Assembly: GCA_024742995.1 (NCBI GenBank)
Contig: JANSXK010000002.1
Location: 1 to 64,000 of the forward strand
Origin: Gammaproteobacteria bacterium
GTDB lineage: Bacteria > Pseudomonadota > Gammaproteobacteria > Legionellales > Legionellaceae
Direction of reading: 5' to 3'
Length of the DNA stretch: 64,000 bases
The notes under the pieces are model-generated. The model saw only the letters and a list, made by a program, of their open reading frames with translations. It was not told where the DNA came from and ran no database searches. A program made the translations under genes and the position numbers. This document shows, in pieces, positions 34,632-44,844 of this stretch. Numbering within the stretch: position 1 is the stretch's first letter; every line of letters begins with the position of its first letter.

Positions 34632-35637
34632 ACATCCTCCAAGCGTTTAATACACCCATCGCAGCACCATTCAACAATTGTTCTTTCGCATAAACAATGG
34701 CCGTAGCGATGGTCGGTTGCAGGCCGTAAATATAAACAGCCATCGCCGCATTCACAATCAAAGCATTAGCCACTGCCTGCAAAGACTGTGACCGTTTGCC
34801 ACAAAAAACATCTTTTAAAATTTGTGCATTCGTCGCTGCCGATCCGCCGCGCAAATCAGCCACCGTGCACCGTGGAAATCCATATTCTTGCGGATCAAAT
34901 AAGATTTCCTGACAAGTCGTTGGTGTGACTTCCAGCATCGTAACCGGCCCGATACAAGTCAATTCATCTAAGCCATGGCCATGTACGACCAACGATCGCT
35001 GGGTACCCAAATACTGTAATGCCTCTGCCATCAGTCTCAAAATCGATACATCATACACACCCAATACATGATGCGCAGGATTGGCAGGATTTAATAAAGG
35101 TCCTAACAAATTAAAGGTCGTTGGCACGTTCAATTGCTGACGCAACGCCCGCAATGCACGCATGGCAGGATGGAAACGGGGAGCAAAACAAAATCCAATC
35201 CCGATGTCATGAATGCTGCGCTTGATTGTATCAGGCGATGCATCAATCACAATACCGAGTGCGGCCAAAAGATCCGCACTACCCGCTTGCGAACTAACCG
35301 CCGTATTACCATGTTTGGCAATTTGTACTCCGCAACTTGCAGCCAAGATGGCTGATCCCGTTGAAATATTGACCGTTCTAGCCCCGTCGCCTCCCGTGCC
35401 CACAATATCCAACACACGAGCCGTCATTGGCATTGGCGTCATTTTTTCTTTTAATGCCATCACCATCCCAGCAATCTCTGCAGCTGTTTCTGGTTTGGCT
35501 CGCAACAATACTAAAAATGCAGCAATTTGCGGCGGGGGGGTCTGCGGATTTAGCAATTCACCCAAGAGATGACGACAAGCAGCATGCTCAATATTGTGAC
35601 CCGACATCAGTGTTTCTATGCCTTCTTTTAAGCGCAT
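34588..35637 (-). CDS. trpD: Anthranilate phosphoribosyltransferase
   Basis: The 349-residue enzyme transfers phosphoribose to anthranilate. IVGTGGDGARTVNISTGSAILAA, KHGNTAVSSQAGSADLLAALG and FAPRFHPAMRAL are typical. It overlaps trpG by 10 bases and trpC by 44 bases, the longest overlap of the operon. It is separate from trpG. Confidence 0.96.
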   Translation of the reverse strand: MRLKEGIETLMSGHNIEHAACRHLLGELLNPQTPPPQIAAFLVLLRAKPETAAEIAGMVMALKEKMTPMPMTARVLDIVGTGGDGARTVNISTGSAILAASCGVQIAKHGNTAVSSQAGSADLLAALGIVIDASPDTIKRSIHDIGIGFCFAPRFHPAMRALRALRQQLNVPTTFNLLGPLLNPANPAHHVLGVYDVSILRLMAEALQYLGTQRSLVVHGHGLDELTCIGPVTMLEVTPTTCQEILFDPQEYGFPRCTVADLRGGSAATNAQILKDVFCGKRSQSLQAVANALIVNAAMAVYIYGLQPTIATAIVYAKEQLLNGAAMGVLNAWRMYDESIRTDRDSKSA

Positions 35638-36221
35638 AGGGCACCTTGCTTTTGCTCGCAGTGATCCACAAAGTTTTTTATCAATTGTGAACCCTTCGGG
35701 GTAAGAATCGATTCGGGGTGAAATTGCACCCCAAAAAGCGCTGCGCTGCGATGCCGGATCCCCATGATCAAACCACTCGAAGACTCCGCCTCAATTTGGA
35801 GCACCGCCGGCAAACTATCTCGCTCCGCCATCAATGAATGATAGCGACCTGCTTGAAAGGGCAGAGGCATTCCTTGATACAATCCTCGCTGATGATGAAA
35901 CACATATTCAGGCTTACCGTGGACAATCTCTGGCGCTTGAATCACACGACCACCAAACGCCACCACTATCGCCTGTAACCCCAAACACACGCCCAACACG
36001 GGCGTGGTCATCGCTAAAGATTGCACCAGATCAACACAAATCCCAGCATTCTCCGGCCGACCAGGACCTGGTGATAAAATAATCCCAGAAGGATGTAACG
36101 CTTTGATGGCAGAGACGGATGCCTGATCATGGCGCAGCACCCGTACTTTGGGGTGATACAAACGCAGCGCTTGATATAAATTATAAGTAAAACTATCGTA
36201 ATTATCGATCAACACCATCAT
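35628..36221 (-). CDS. trpG: Anthranilate synthase component II (glutamine amidotransferase)
   Basis: The 197-residue class I amidotransferase supplies ammonia to TrpE. It has IDNYDSFTYNL, LSPGPGRPENAG, the nucleophile in GVCLGLQAI and the terminal His-Glu in FGVQFHPESILTPKG. It starts at ATG 36221 overlapping the trpE stop. It might also serve PabB, as no pabA is seen. Confidence 0.96.
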   Translation of the reverse strand: MMVLIDNYDSFTYNLYQALRLYHPKVRVLRHDQASVSAIKALHPSGIILSPGPGRPENAGICVDLVQSLAMTTPVLGVCLGLQAIVVAFGGRVIQAPEIVHGKPEYVFHHQRGLYQGMPLPFQAGRYHSLMAERDSLPAVLQIEAESSSGLIMGIRHRSAALFGVQFHPESILTPKGSQLIKNFVDHCEQKQGALCA

Positions 36222-37693
36222 GATAAGCCCTCCTCTGCCAAAGCCAATGCGGCCAAGATGCCACACGCTTTTTGTCGGGTTTCTGCCGCTTCCGCAGCAG
36301 GATTTGAATCAAACACCACGCCCGCACCAGCGCGCACCACGGCCGTCCCGTCTTGCAACATTGCTGTACGAATAGCGAGGCATGAATCCAAATTACCCTG
36401 ATAATCCAAACGACATAACGCACCACCATACAAACCTCGTTTTGAGGTTTCCAAATCATCAATCAATTGCATGGCGCGAATTTTGGGTGCTCCACTAACT
36501 GTCCCTGCTGGAAAAGCTGCCGCCAACACATCAAATGCATCTTTATCTTGGCTTAATTGGCCACGAACCACCGACGCCAAATGACTGACATGCGAAAAAT
36601 GTTTCACCTGCAATAATTTGTCGACAACCACGGTCCCTGGCTCACAAACACGACCCAAATCATTACGAGCCAAATCCACCAACATCATATGTTCCGCACA
36701 TTCCTTACCATCATTTAATAGCTCTTGCGCCTTTTGAGCATCATCAGTCTGCGGCGTACGCTGCCGTGTGCCTGCAATTGGGTGCATTTCCACTTTCCCT
36801 TCTTGCAGCGACACAAACTTTTCTGGCGACGCGCCAATGATGACCCCATAATCAGTGGGAAAATAAAACATATAAGGAGCCGGGCTCACCCGCCGTAATG
36901 CTCGATACACCTCAAAAGGATCCACGGTATAACGTCGCTTGAAACAGCGCGACAACACAATTTGAAACGCATCACCTTTCACAATGGCGTCTTTGGCAGA
37001 CATCACCTTATCCATAAAATCACTATCATCTACGTCCACGTCTTCCAGGGTATTTTCATGAGAAACAAAGGCGCGGACAGATTTTTTTTCTTGGTTAGTG
37101 CGTTTGATTTTAGCTTGCAATCTAGATAGGTATAGTTGCGCTTGTCGATAAGCCTGTGCCGCATCACCCTGAACTTCAACCATTGTTGAGAGGGTGATGG
37201 TTTGTTGTAAATGATCAAGCATAACCGTAGTCTGATAAAACTTAAACATCATTTCAGGCAAATGACTTGGCGTGTGTTGATCGGGAATCGTTTCAAACAG
37301 ACGGATCGCATCGTACGTTATAAAACCCACTGCGCCATGCATAAAATCCACGTGCTGTTTCTGAGGCGCACAAGAAAACTCCGCTAAAAGACGGCGCACT
37401 ACCGTAAAAGGGTGCGTTGCTTCTGTGACTGTTTTATCTCTGGTACACACTGTCACAACTTGTTTCTGAGCAGTAATGGTGGCCATCGCATCAAATAGGA
37501 TAAAGGAATAACGACCTTCATTGGCATGCTGCAAGCCAGATTCCAAGACCGCGCCATCTTGCAATTCTTCTGCCAAATTTTCTGCAATACCCACCAGGGT
37601 CAAACGATCCGCTGACATCTCTTGATAAACGGCAACTCTTTTCTCTGTTTCAGCAGCATTGAGAAATGCTGTTAAAGCATCTGATTGTAACAT
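36218..37693 (-). CDS. trpE: Anthranilate synthase component I
   Basis: The 491-residue first gene of the operon converts chorismate to anthranilate. The N-terminus has VLESG near residue 50, part of the tryptophan-binding feedback site. The catalytic half shows PSPYMFY-like SPAPYMFYFP, ASPEKFV, IAGTRQRT, LVDLARNDLGRV, PAGTVSGAPKIRAM and a late GAGVVFDSNP. The ATG at 37693 follows AAGGTG. The upstream gap is shared with divergent hslO. Confidence 0.96.
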   Translation of the reverse strand: MLQSDALTAFLNAAETEKRVAVYQEMSADRLTLVGIAENLAEELQDGAVLESGLQHANEGRYSFILFDAMATITAQKQVVTVCTRDKTVTEATHPFTVVRRLLAEFSCAPQKQHVDFMHGAVGFITYDAIRLFETIPDQHTPSHLPEMMFKFYQTTVMLDHLQQTITLSTMVEVQGDAAQAYRQAQLYLSRLQAKIKRTNQEKKSVRAFVSHENTLEDVDVDDSDFMDKVMSAKDAIVKGDAFQIVLSRCFKRRYTVDPFEVYRALRRVSPAPYMFYFPTDYGVIIGASPEKFVSLQEGKVEMHPIAGTRQRTPQTDDAQKAQELLNDGKECAEHMMLVDLARNDLGRVCEPGTVVVDKLLQVKHFSHVSHLASVVRGQLSQDKDAFDVLAAAFPAGTVSGAPKIRAMQLIDDLETSKRGLYGGALCRLDYQGNLDSCLAIRTAMLQDGTAVVRAGAGVVFDSNPAAEAAETRQKACGILAALALAEEGLS

Positions 37694-37858
37694 CGGCTTC
37701 ACCTTAGTGCTGATTCGTATCTTTGTAATGCTATACCATTACACAAGTACCTGTCAACCATGATTTCACTCGAACTTTAATAAGTACAGAACGGAAGTCT
37801 CGACTACGTTGGAGATGATGCGTGTGTTATACTAAACTTTTTTACACCCACCGACACT
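37694..37858. promoter_or_regulatory. Divergent control region of trpE operon and hslO
   Basis: The 165-base region must hold both promoters. Toward hslO there is a TATACT at 37828-37833 as -10. On the trp side, AACT...AGTAC in CGAACTTTAATAAGTACAG loosely recalls a TrpR operator but the half-site spacing is two bases short. No Trp-rich leader peptide is seen, so classical attenuation is not supported. Confidence 0.35.
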
Positions 37859-38710
37859 ATGCGCGCCAACAATAGTCTACAACGCTTTTTATTCGAACAT
37901 GCCGCCATTCGTGGCGAAATCATTCATTTGGATAGTGTATATCAAACCATTATTCAGCAACGTCCGTATCCGCCCAAAATCAAGCAATTGCTGGGTGAAG
38001 CATTGATGGCTTGCGCCTTATTGGTGGGTAGTATCAAATTCGAAGGAGAAGTCAGTCTGCAATTTCAGGGTGACGAACGTTTAGGACTCATGTTGATTCA
38101 ATGCAATCACCTGCTAGAAATTCGTGGCTATGCAACAATAATGGAAGGGCTGGAAGATGCCGCGTATGAAGATGCTTTTATCAATGGCAAATTGGTGGTG
38201 AATCTCACCCCACACCACCAAACACAAACCTACCAAAGCATCGTGCCACTGATATCCTCCAGCATGAGCGACAATTTGATGAATTATTTCGCTCAATCCG
38301 AACAAGTCCCAAGCAAAGTATGGTTTGCCATCAATGATCAACATGCAGCCGGCATCTTATTGCAATTGATGCCAGGCCAAAATACCCAGCAACGCGAACA
38401 GTTTTGGGAATACGCGGTTCATATTGGCGAAACCATTACTTCGAAAGAATTGCTTGCTTTAGACAATACGACCTTACTCCATCGTTTGTATCATGAAACA
38501 GAATTACGACTCTATCCAGAGCGACGCATCCAATTCAAATGCCGCTGTAATCCTGAAAAAATGCAACAAGTATTGACCCTTTTAGGGGAAAAAGAAGCCC
38601 AAGCATTATTAAAAGAAAAAGGCCAAATCGATATTTGTTGCGAATTTTGCAATTTGCAATATAGCTTCGATCCCATTGATGTCACGATGTTGTTTCGCAA
38701 ACAAGGTTAA
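37859..38710 (+). CDS. hslO: Redox-activated chaperone Hsp33
   Basis: The 283-residue holdase is switched on by oxidation. The zinc centre CRC near residue 227 and CEFC about 30 residues later (CxC...CxxC) are intact, and the N-terminal domain carries the LMACALLVGSIKFEGEVSLQFQGD course. Length is normal. Cytoplasmic; divergent from trpE with its own probable -10 box. Confidence 0.95.
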   Translation: MRANNSLQRFLFEHAAIRGEIIHLDSVYQTIIQQRPYPPKIKQLLGEALMACALLVGSIKFEGEVSLQFQGDERLGLMLIQCNHLLEIRGYATIMEGLEDAAYEDAFINGKLVVNLTPHHQTQTYQSIVPLISSSMSDNLMNYFAQSEQVPSKVWFAINDQHAAGILLQLMPGQNTQQREQFWEYAVHIGETITSKELLALDNTTLLHRLYHETELRLYPERRIQFKCRCNPEKMQQVLTLLGEKEAQALLKEKGQIDICCEFCNLQYSFDPIDVTMLFRKQG

Positions 38711-38773
38711 ATCAGCCTTTACAAAAATATCCTAAGTTCGTAGACTACAATCCCACTATTATAAGGATATATT

Positions 38774-39541
38774 ATGAAAAAAATCACGCTATTAGCTACC
38801 TTACTAGCTGGCAATGTATTCGCCGGAAGCATGGGGCCTATTGAGTCCACATATGACTTCGGAGGCCTTTATGGTGGATTAGGCGCTGGTGTGATTAGCG
38901 TATATTCGGCCGAACAATTTGCCACGACACGAACCCGCACCGCATCAGATGTCAGCCGCGTGACAGACACATTGGTGATGTTTAGTGGCGATGTGGGCTA
39001 TGGCCGCATGATTCGACAAAATACCTATCTCGGCATCAAAGGATCCATTTATTATGCCCCGCAAGAAACAAGCACCAACAACAGTTTTGCTACGCCAAGT
39101 AGTTCCACGGTAACCCTAGGCAATAATACATTTAACAGTATTTACAGACCGATTTATAATATCGATGCCGTGATAGGATATGAGTTTATCCCTCACCTCA
39201 TGCCTTTTTTTGAAGCTGGCGTGACCTTCGCTAATATCAATCGTAGCTTCCTTTCGAAAAGAACACGCACAGATCTGACTACAAACAGCAGTGTGACCTA
39301 CAAGTACATCATAAATATGGATGATTATGAAACAAGTTATAATGTTGGCGTGGGCTTAAATTATCAACCCCATAAAAACGTCATCCTGAGTACAGAATTT
39401 GTTTATGCTGATTTGGGATCTAATAATGGCGCTGCATCTGCACCCATTCCTGGCACCTCACTCACAGAGTACCAAACCAGGAAACTAAACAGTAATGCCC
39501 TGGCAATACTTGCAACGGTATCCTATCTTATCCCTGCGTAA
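38774..39541 (+). CDS. Outer-membrane beta-barrel protein 1
   Basis: The 255-residue protein has a signal peptide (cleavage likely after NVFA), and the mature N-terminus reads GSMGPIES. Amphipathic strands with aromatic ends alternate (FGGLYGGLGAGVISVY, VGYGRMIRQNTYLGIKGSIYYAP, IDAVIGYEFIPHLMPFFEAGVTF), and the C-terminus is barrel-like (ALAILATVSYLIPA). It resembles small OmpA-like/opacity-type porins. A second protein at 54481 shares the GSMG mature start. TAAGGATATATT precedes the ATG. Confidence 0.8.
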   Translation: MKKITLLATLLAGNVFAGSMGPIESTYDFGGLYGGLGAGVISVYSAEQFATTRTRTASDVSRVTDTLVMFSGDVGYGRMIRQNTYLGIKGSIYYAPQETSTNNSFATPSSSTVTLGNNTFNSIYRPIYNIDAVIGYEFIPHLMPFFEAGVTFANINRSFLSKRTRTDLTTNSSVTYKYIINMDDYETSYNVGVGLNYQPHKNVILSTEFVYADLGSNNGAASAPIPGTSLTEYQTRKLNSNALAILATVSYLIPA

Positions 39542-39557
39542 AAAATTGCCAACAACG

Positions 39558-39595
39558 CTGGGGTTGAGCTGTTTCTTGACCCCAGTATTTGTCTC
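39558..39595 (+). terminator. Probable terminator of the outer-membrane protein gene
   Basis: CTGGGGT (39558-39564) pairs with ACCCCAG (39579-39585), followed by the T-rich TATTTGTCTCTTCTT. It sits between two convergent genes. Confidence 0.55.
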
Positions 39596-39598
39596 TTC

Positions 39599-40099
39599 TT
39601 AGTGGGTATGATCATCCGAGTCACACCAGGTGGCTTCGTGATTTTCATGATCAAATTGAAAAAACTCTCCACGTATGGCTTGAAGAATTTTTTGCAAATG
39701 GGCAAAGTCCTGGCTTAATTGTAAATACAATTCCGCGGAAGCATGTTCTTGCAGTTCACTGGCCGTCAAATATGCCGCTTGCCCCATATCACTATAATAA
39801 TCCAAACTCACATGCCGGCGCTCTGCCAAACCAGGAAATAAACCACTAACCAATAGGCTTTTATCGCCCACAACAATCAACTCTTCAATTTTCTGCTTAG
39901 AAGGCGCTTGCATCGCGTTTAGGAAATCTAGTGCCACAACAGAATCTGTCAATTGGGGGGCTTGAGAAAAGCGTTGCAACAAAAACACCAAATAACTTTC
40001 AGTGTTTTCAGTCAAATTAAGTTGCGACGCAACCTCTGCTTCGGTGACCAATGCATACCACTGGCTAATATCAGTGGGGTGTAGAATCAAGTTTTTCAT
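39599..40099 (-). CDS. Conserved hypothetical protein next to typA
   Basis: Starting at ATG 40099 the product has 166 residues. It begins MKNLILHPTDISQWYALVTE and has LVFLLQRF, ALDFLNAM, SGLFPGLAERRHVSLDYYSDMG and a His-rich end (DHENHEATWCDSDDHTH). I recall similar proteins in other gammaproteobacteria, with no assigned function. The His/Asp/Cys tail might bind metal. It is divergent from typA. Confidence 0.75.
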   Translation of the reverse strand: MKNLILHPTDISQWYALVTEAEVASQLNLTENTESYLVFLLQRFSQAPQLTDSVVALDFLNAMQAPSKQKIEELIVVGDKSLLVSGLFPGLAERRHVSLDYYSDMGQAAYLTASELQEHASAELYLQLSQDFAHLQKILQAIRGEFFQFDHENHEATWCDSDDHTH

Positions 40100-40279
40100 A
40101 CAACATCCTCGTGCTTGATCTCTCCCCTTAAGTCTAGCAAAGATAATCAAAAAGTGTGGAAAGGTGCATAATAACCAGACTTCCTGTAGTAGTTTTGCCA
40201 AATTCCTGATATAATACCGCCTTACTAAATGAACAAACATCCTCGTTCCGTTCAATACCCGCATTTTGTTAAGGTCACT

Positions 40280-42106
40280 ATGATTGAAAAAATTCGTAAT
40301 ATAGCTATTATTGCCCACGTTGATCATGGGAAAACCACTCTCGTCGATAAATTATTGCAACAAACTGGCACCCTCAATGAGCGTGCACCTACCGTAGAAC
40401 GGCTGATGGATTCTAACGCCCTAGAAAAAGAGCGTGGCATCACTATTTTGGCTAAAAATACATCCGTACATTGGAATGGCCATCAAATTAATATCGTCGA
40501 TACACCTGGACATGCCGATTTCGGTGGTGAAGTTGAACGCATTTTATCTATGGTCGACAGTGTATTGCTCTTGGTGGACGCAGTTGATGGTCCCATGCCA
40601 CAAACCCGATTTGTCACCCAAAAAGCATTTGCACGTGGCTTAAGACCCATCGTGGTTATCAATAAAATCGATCGCCCTGGTGCCAGACCGCATTGGGTGA
40701 TGGATCAAGTCTTTGATTTGTTCGACAATTTAGGCGCCACTGACGAGCAATTGGATTTCCCTGTGGTCTATACCTCAGCCCTCAATGGCTACGCCAAATT
40801 AGACATTGAAGATGATGCATCGGATATGAATGCCTTATTACAAACCATTGTCGATCGCGTCGCAGCACCTGATGTCGATGCAGATGGTCCGTTTCAAATG
40901 CAAATCAGCTCATTGGATTACTCTTCTTACGTCGGCACCATTGGCATTGGCCGGGTCACACGAGGCCATGTGACCGTCAAATCTCCAGTTAAAATCATTG
41001 ATAAAGATGGCAATGTCCGCTCTGGACGCTTGCTGCAATTATTGGGATTCAAAGGCTTAGATCGCGTTGAAATTGAAGAAGCACGTGCTGGTGACATCAT
41101 TGCTGTCACGGGAATTGAGCAACTACATATTTCCGACACGATCTGTGATCCTGCAACCGTAGAAGCCTTACCACCGCTGACTGTGGACGAGCCCACCATC
41201 AGCATGACGTTTCAGGTCAATGATTCCCCGTTTGCGGGTCAAGAAGGTAAATTTATCACCAGCCGTAAAATTCTCGAACGCTTGGAAACGGAACTATTGC
41301 ATAACGTGGCGTTAAGAGTAGAAGATACCGGTAATCCCGACAAATTTCGCGTGTCAGGCCGGGGAGAATTACATTTATCCATTTTGATTGAAACCATGCG
41401 CCGCGAAGACTATGAATTGGCCATTTCTAAGCCCGAAGTAATCATCCGAGAGGAAGAGGGTGAGCAATTAGAACCTTATGAACGCCTCACCGTGGATGTT
41501 GAAGAAAATCACCAAGGCAGTATCATGGAAAAATTAGGAGAGCGACGCGGGGAAATGCAAGACATGGTCCCAGACGGCAAAGGCCGCGTGCGACTCGATT
41601 ATAATATTCCAACCAGAGGCTTGATTGGCTTTCATACGGAATTTCTGTCTGCGACATCAGGCACCGGTTTGATGTATCATGTTTATGATCATTACGGTCC
41701 AGCATTCAAGGGCAAGATTGGCAAGCGCAACAATGGCGTGCTCATTGCCAATTGCCAGGGCATCGCGCGTGGGTTTGCCTTATTTAATTTGCAAGAACGC
41801 GGCCGCTTATTCATTGATCCACAAACACCTTGTTATGAGGGGATGGTTGTGGGTATTCATGCAAGGGATAATGATTTGGTTGTCAATGTCACCAAAGAAA
41901 AACAATTGACGAATATGCGCGCTTCCGGGACAGATGAAAATATTATCCTGACCCCTGCAATTAAGCTCAGTTTGGAACAAGCACTAGAGTTTATTGATGA
42001 TGATGAATTGTTGGAAGTCACGCCAAAATCAATTCGTGTTCGCAAAAAAGAACTGAAAGAAACCGATCGCAAACGGACGTCACGCTCACAATCAGACAAT
42101 GGATGA
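40280..42106 (+). CDS. typA: Ribosome-associated GTPase TypA/BipA
   Basis: The 608-residue translational GTPase starts at ATG 40280 ([21 protein letters not shown]1 at about 12-20). G2/G3 are RGITI and [13 protein letters not shown]4 NKID. EF-G-like domains follow and the BipA C-terminal region is present ([21 protein letters not shown] and [11 protein letters not shown]). It acts in 50S assembly and stress or cold adaptation. nadK follows after 3 bases. Confidence 0.97.
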   Translation: MIEKIRNIAIIAHVDHGKTTLVDKLLQQTGTLNERAPTVERLMDSNALEKERGITILAKNTSVHWNGHQINIVDTPGHADFGGEVERILSMVDSVLLLVDAVDGPMPQTRFVTQKAFARGLRPIVVINKIDRPGARPHWVMDQVFDLFDNLGATDEQLDFPVVYTSALNGYAKLDIEDDASDMNALLQTIVDRVAAPDVDADGPFQMQISSLDYSSYVGTIGIGRVTRGHVTVKSPVKIIDKDGNVRSGRLLQLLGFKGLDRVEIEEARAGDIIAVTGIEQLHISDTICDPATVEALPPLTVDEPTISMTFQVNDSPFAGQEGKFITSRKILERLETELLHNVALRVEDTGNPDKFRVSGRGELHLSILIETMRREDYELAISKPEVIIREEEGEQLEPYERLTVDVEENHQGSIMEKLGERRGEMQDMVPDGKGRVRLDYNIPTRGLIGFHTEFLSATSGTGLMYHVYDHYGPAFKGKIGKRNNGVLIANCQGIARGFALFNLQERGRLFIDPQTPCYEGMVVGIHARDNDLVVNVTKEKQLTNMRASGTDENIILTPAIKLSLEQALEFIDDDELLEVTPKSIRVRKKELKETDRKRTSRSQSDNG

Positions 42107-42109
42107 TAA

Positions 42110-42994
42110 ATGACCGCAAAAAAGCCATTCCAACGGGTGGTATTATATGCCCGACAACAACGGGATAATGAAGATGTCATTGAAACCATGCAGCAAGTGT
42201 TTACACATTTGCGCAAACGCTTTGACGTCTTCATTGATACGGACACGGCAGACTGTTGTGATTTCGACATTCCCGTGCTGGAACATCAGGCGCTAAACGC
42301 AGATCAAGATGTCATGCTGGTGGTCGGTGGTGATGGCAGTATGCTCTCCGCAGCACAAATCGCCATTCGCCATAATATCCCCGTCATCGGTATCAACCGA
42401 GGTCATTTGGGATTTTTAACGGATGTCTCGCCACAAGAATTCGCCACCCAGTTGGATGCGGTCTTAGATGGCCATTACCTTAGTGAAGCACGTACCTTGA
42501 TTCATATGCGGATTCAAGAAGACACCACCACACATTTTGAAGCAGATGCATTAAACGACGTGGTCTTAAGTCGCGGCGATGAAACACGTTTGATCACCTT
42601 TGATGTCTTTATCAATGAGCAATTTGTCAGTCATTATCGCGCTGACGGTTTGATTGTGGCAACCCCCACCGGCTCAACAGCCTATGCGCTTTCTGCTGGC
42701 GGCCCCATTTTACATCCGCAACTCAATGCCATGACCATCGTTCCCATGTTTTCCCATAGTTTTTCGGCACGACCGCTGGTGATCGACGAAAACTCACAAA
42801 TCAACATCCGCATCAGCTCACCCAATGACATCCCCTTGCGACTGTCTTGTGATGGCCATCAATCTTACGCGATTGATCCCGGGCAATATGTCAGCATTGA
42901 AAAAAGTTTTGCACAATTACAACTTTTGCATCCCCAAGAATACCGCTATTATGATACATTAAGAATCAAATTAGGTTGGGGTTCAGAAGGGTGA
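42110..42994 (+). CDS. nadK: NAD kinase
   Basis: The 294-residue enzyme phosphorylates NAD to NADP. The GGDG motif (73-76), the GINRGHLGFLTDV segment, the conserved NDVVLSRG and the TPTGSTAYALSAGGPI block are all seen. It lies between typA and recN with 3-base gaps on both sides, a tight operon. Adjacency of nadK to recN is common in gammaproteobacteria. Confidence 0.96.
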   Translation: MTAKKPFQRVVLYARQQRDNEDVIETMQQVFTHLRKRFDVFIDTDTADCCDFDIPVLEHQALNADQDVMLVVGGDGSMLSAAQIAIRHNIPVIGINRGHLGFLTDVSPQEFATQLDAVLDGHYLSEARTLIHMRIQEDTTTHFEADALNDVVLSRGDETRLITFDVFINEQFVSHYRADGLIVATPTGSTAYALSAGGPILHPQLNAMTIVPMFSHSFSARPLVIDENSQINIRISSPNDIPLRLSCDGHQSYAIDPGQYVSIEKSFAQLQLLHPQEYRYYDTLRIKLGWGSEG

Positions 42995-42997
42995 TCC

Positions 42998-44662
42998 ATG
43001 CTTACCTCCTTACGCATTAAAAATTTTGCCATTGTTGCCGAACTCGAATTAGATTTTCAATCGGGCATGACCGCGTTCACAGGAGAAACAGGCGCAGGCA
43101 AATCAATCATGATCGATGCCTTATTATTAGCGTTGGGTGAACGCGCGGACAGTAGCACCGTGATCCGCCCAGGCACACAAGCCTGTGATATCCAAGCCTG
43201 CTTTTCTTCTTTACCTAATTCTGAACCAACACGATGGTTGGATGAACATGAGATCAATACAGACGAAGGGGAGATCCTATTACGCCGCGTGATCAATGAT
43301 GAGGGACGTTCTAAAGCTTATATTAACGGAGTGGTTTTTCCGCTACAGAAAGTCAAAGAACTCAGTCAACTGTTGGTACATATTCACGGCCAACACCAAC
43401 ATCAAACCCTATTGGCACACCCCACGCATCGTGAGCAATTAGATCAATTTGCCCAACATGCAGATTTGCGCCAAGAGGTCTCAGACTTATATCGCCAATG
43501 CCAAAAATTAGCCGCAGAACGTGATGCATTATTACAGCTGCACCCCCAAGAGAGTGATGCCCTGGCTGCCGATTTACAAGAATTGCAAACCTTGAACCCA
43601 ACGGCAGAAGAAGTGGAAACCCTGCACCAAGAACATCAATTATTGCATCACGCCAAAGATTATTTAGAGCAAACACAGTACCTCTCCGAACTCCTGCAAG
43701 CTGATGAAACACCAAGTGTCCGTCAACAAATAGTCACTGCATTGCATACATTGACACATTTACCACAAGATCATCCTAGGATTCTCGCTGCACAAACCCT
43801 TTTAGAGCAAGCCCTAATTCATTGTGATGAAGCCTTGGACGAATTAACCACCTTTTCTGAAAACATTCAAATCGACCCCGAGCGCTTAATGACCGTAGAA
43901 ACACGCATGGCTGCGCTACATCAATTAGCACGGAAACATCAGGTCGAAGTCAAACAATTGCATACTCATGTGCAAACCTTAGAAGACACGCTGCAAAACC
44001 AGCAAAATCTGACACAACGCCAAGCACAAATAGAAGAAGACTATTTAAAAACTTGCACCGCATATGACAATGCCGCCATTGCGCTTCGCGCGTCAAGAGT
44101 GTCGCATGCCAATGCCTTGGCCGCAGCCATCACCGCCAATATCCAACAATTGGGCATGCCACATGGTTATATCACGATTGATATCCAACCCTTAGAAAAA
44201 AGACAGGCGCATGGCTTAGATAAAATAGAATACAACGTCTCCTCTAACCCCGGGATGCGCGCGGATACGTTGAATAAAATTGCATCCGGCGGCGAATTAT
44301 CTCGCATCAGTTTGGCCATTCAAATGATCACCGCGCAGCAAGGCGCCACACCGACACTTCTATTTGATGAAGTAGATGTGGGCATTGGTGGCACAACAGC
44401 GGCCATCGTCGGCCGTCATTTACGCACTTTAGGCCAACGTTTACAGCTATTCTGCGTCACCCATCAACCCCAGGTGGCAGCGTCAGCACATCATCATTTC
44501 GTCGTCAAAAAAAATATTGAAGATGGACAAACTTTTTCCCAAATCACCCCCATCTATGCCGAACATAAAGTGGAAGAACTTGCCCGCATGCTGGGTGGCC
44601 TGACCATCACCTCACAAACACGCTCTCACGCTGAAGAGTTACTGGCATCGTTGGCAGATTAA
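42998..44662 (+). CDS. recN: DNA repair protein RecN (SMC-like)
   Basis: The 554-residue SMC-like ATPase of double-strand-break repair has Walker A GETGAGKS (29-36), two long coiled-coil arms (about 150-370) and the signature/Walker B pair ASGGELSRISLAIQ and TLLFDEVDVGIGG. A 16-base piece of its 3' end (44616-44631) reappears at 46019-46034 as part of a tandem duplication of the next gene. Confidence 0.96.
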   Translation: MLTSLRIKNFAIVAELELDFQSGMTAFTGETGAGKSIMIDALLLALGERADSSTVIRPGTQACDIQACFSSLPNSEPTRWLDEHEINTDEGEILLRRVINDEGRSKAYINGVVFPLQKVKELSQLLVHIHGQHQHQTLLAHPTHREQLDQFAQHADLRQEVSDLYRQCQKLAAERDALLQLHPQESDALAADLQELQTLNPTAEEVETLHQEHQLLHHAKDYLEQTQYLSELLQADETPSVRQQIVTALHTLTHLPQDHPRILAAQTLLEQALIHCDEALDELTTFSENIQIDPERLMTVETRMAALHQLARKHQVEVKQLHTHVQTLEDTLQNQQNLTQRQAQIEEDYLKTCTAYDNAAIALRASRVSHANALAAAITANIQQLGMPHGYITIDIQPLEKRQAHGLDKIEYNVSSNPGMRADTLNKIASGGELSRISLAIQMITAQQGATPTLLFDEVDVGIGGTTAAIVGRHLRTLGQRLQLFCVTHQPQVAASAHHHFVVKKNIEDGQTFSQITPIYAEHKVEELARMLGGLTITSQTRSHAEELLASLAD

Positions 44663-44808
44663 GACGTATAAAACCCCGCGAGATTTATGAATTGATTTGG
44701 ATCTTTGGATACCGCAGACAAGCCAGTGGACATAGAGCACCCAACATTAGCATATTTTTCAGTCTATTTAGACACGCTTGTCTCAAGTGGTAACAACGCA
44801 TTTATTTT

Positions 44809-44817
44809 GCTACAATC
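44809..44817 (+). promoter_or_regulatory. Extended -10 promoter of the repeat-protein gene, copy 1
   Basis: TGCTACAAT, an extended -10 (TGnTAnAAT type), ends 28 bases before the start codon. The same element and flanks (CAAGTGGTAACAACGC upstream, GGATAAAAAATG downstream) recur before the paralogue at 46182. Confidence 0.5.
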
Positions 44818-44844
44818 TCCGAGCTCAACTAAATTGGATAAAAA

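Noticed and set aside
37756-37800. A TrpR-operator-like inverted repeat upstream of trpE
   Set aside because: The half-sites AACT and AGTAC are present, but the spacing is two bases too short and the centre is not symmetric; mentioned only as a weak possibility.
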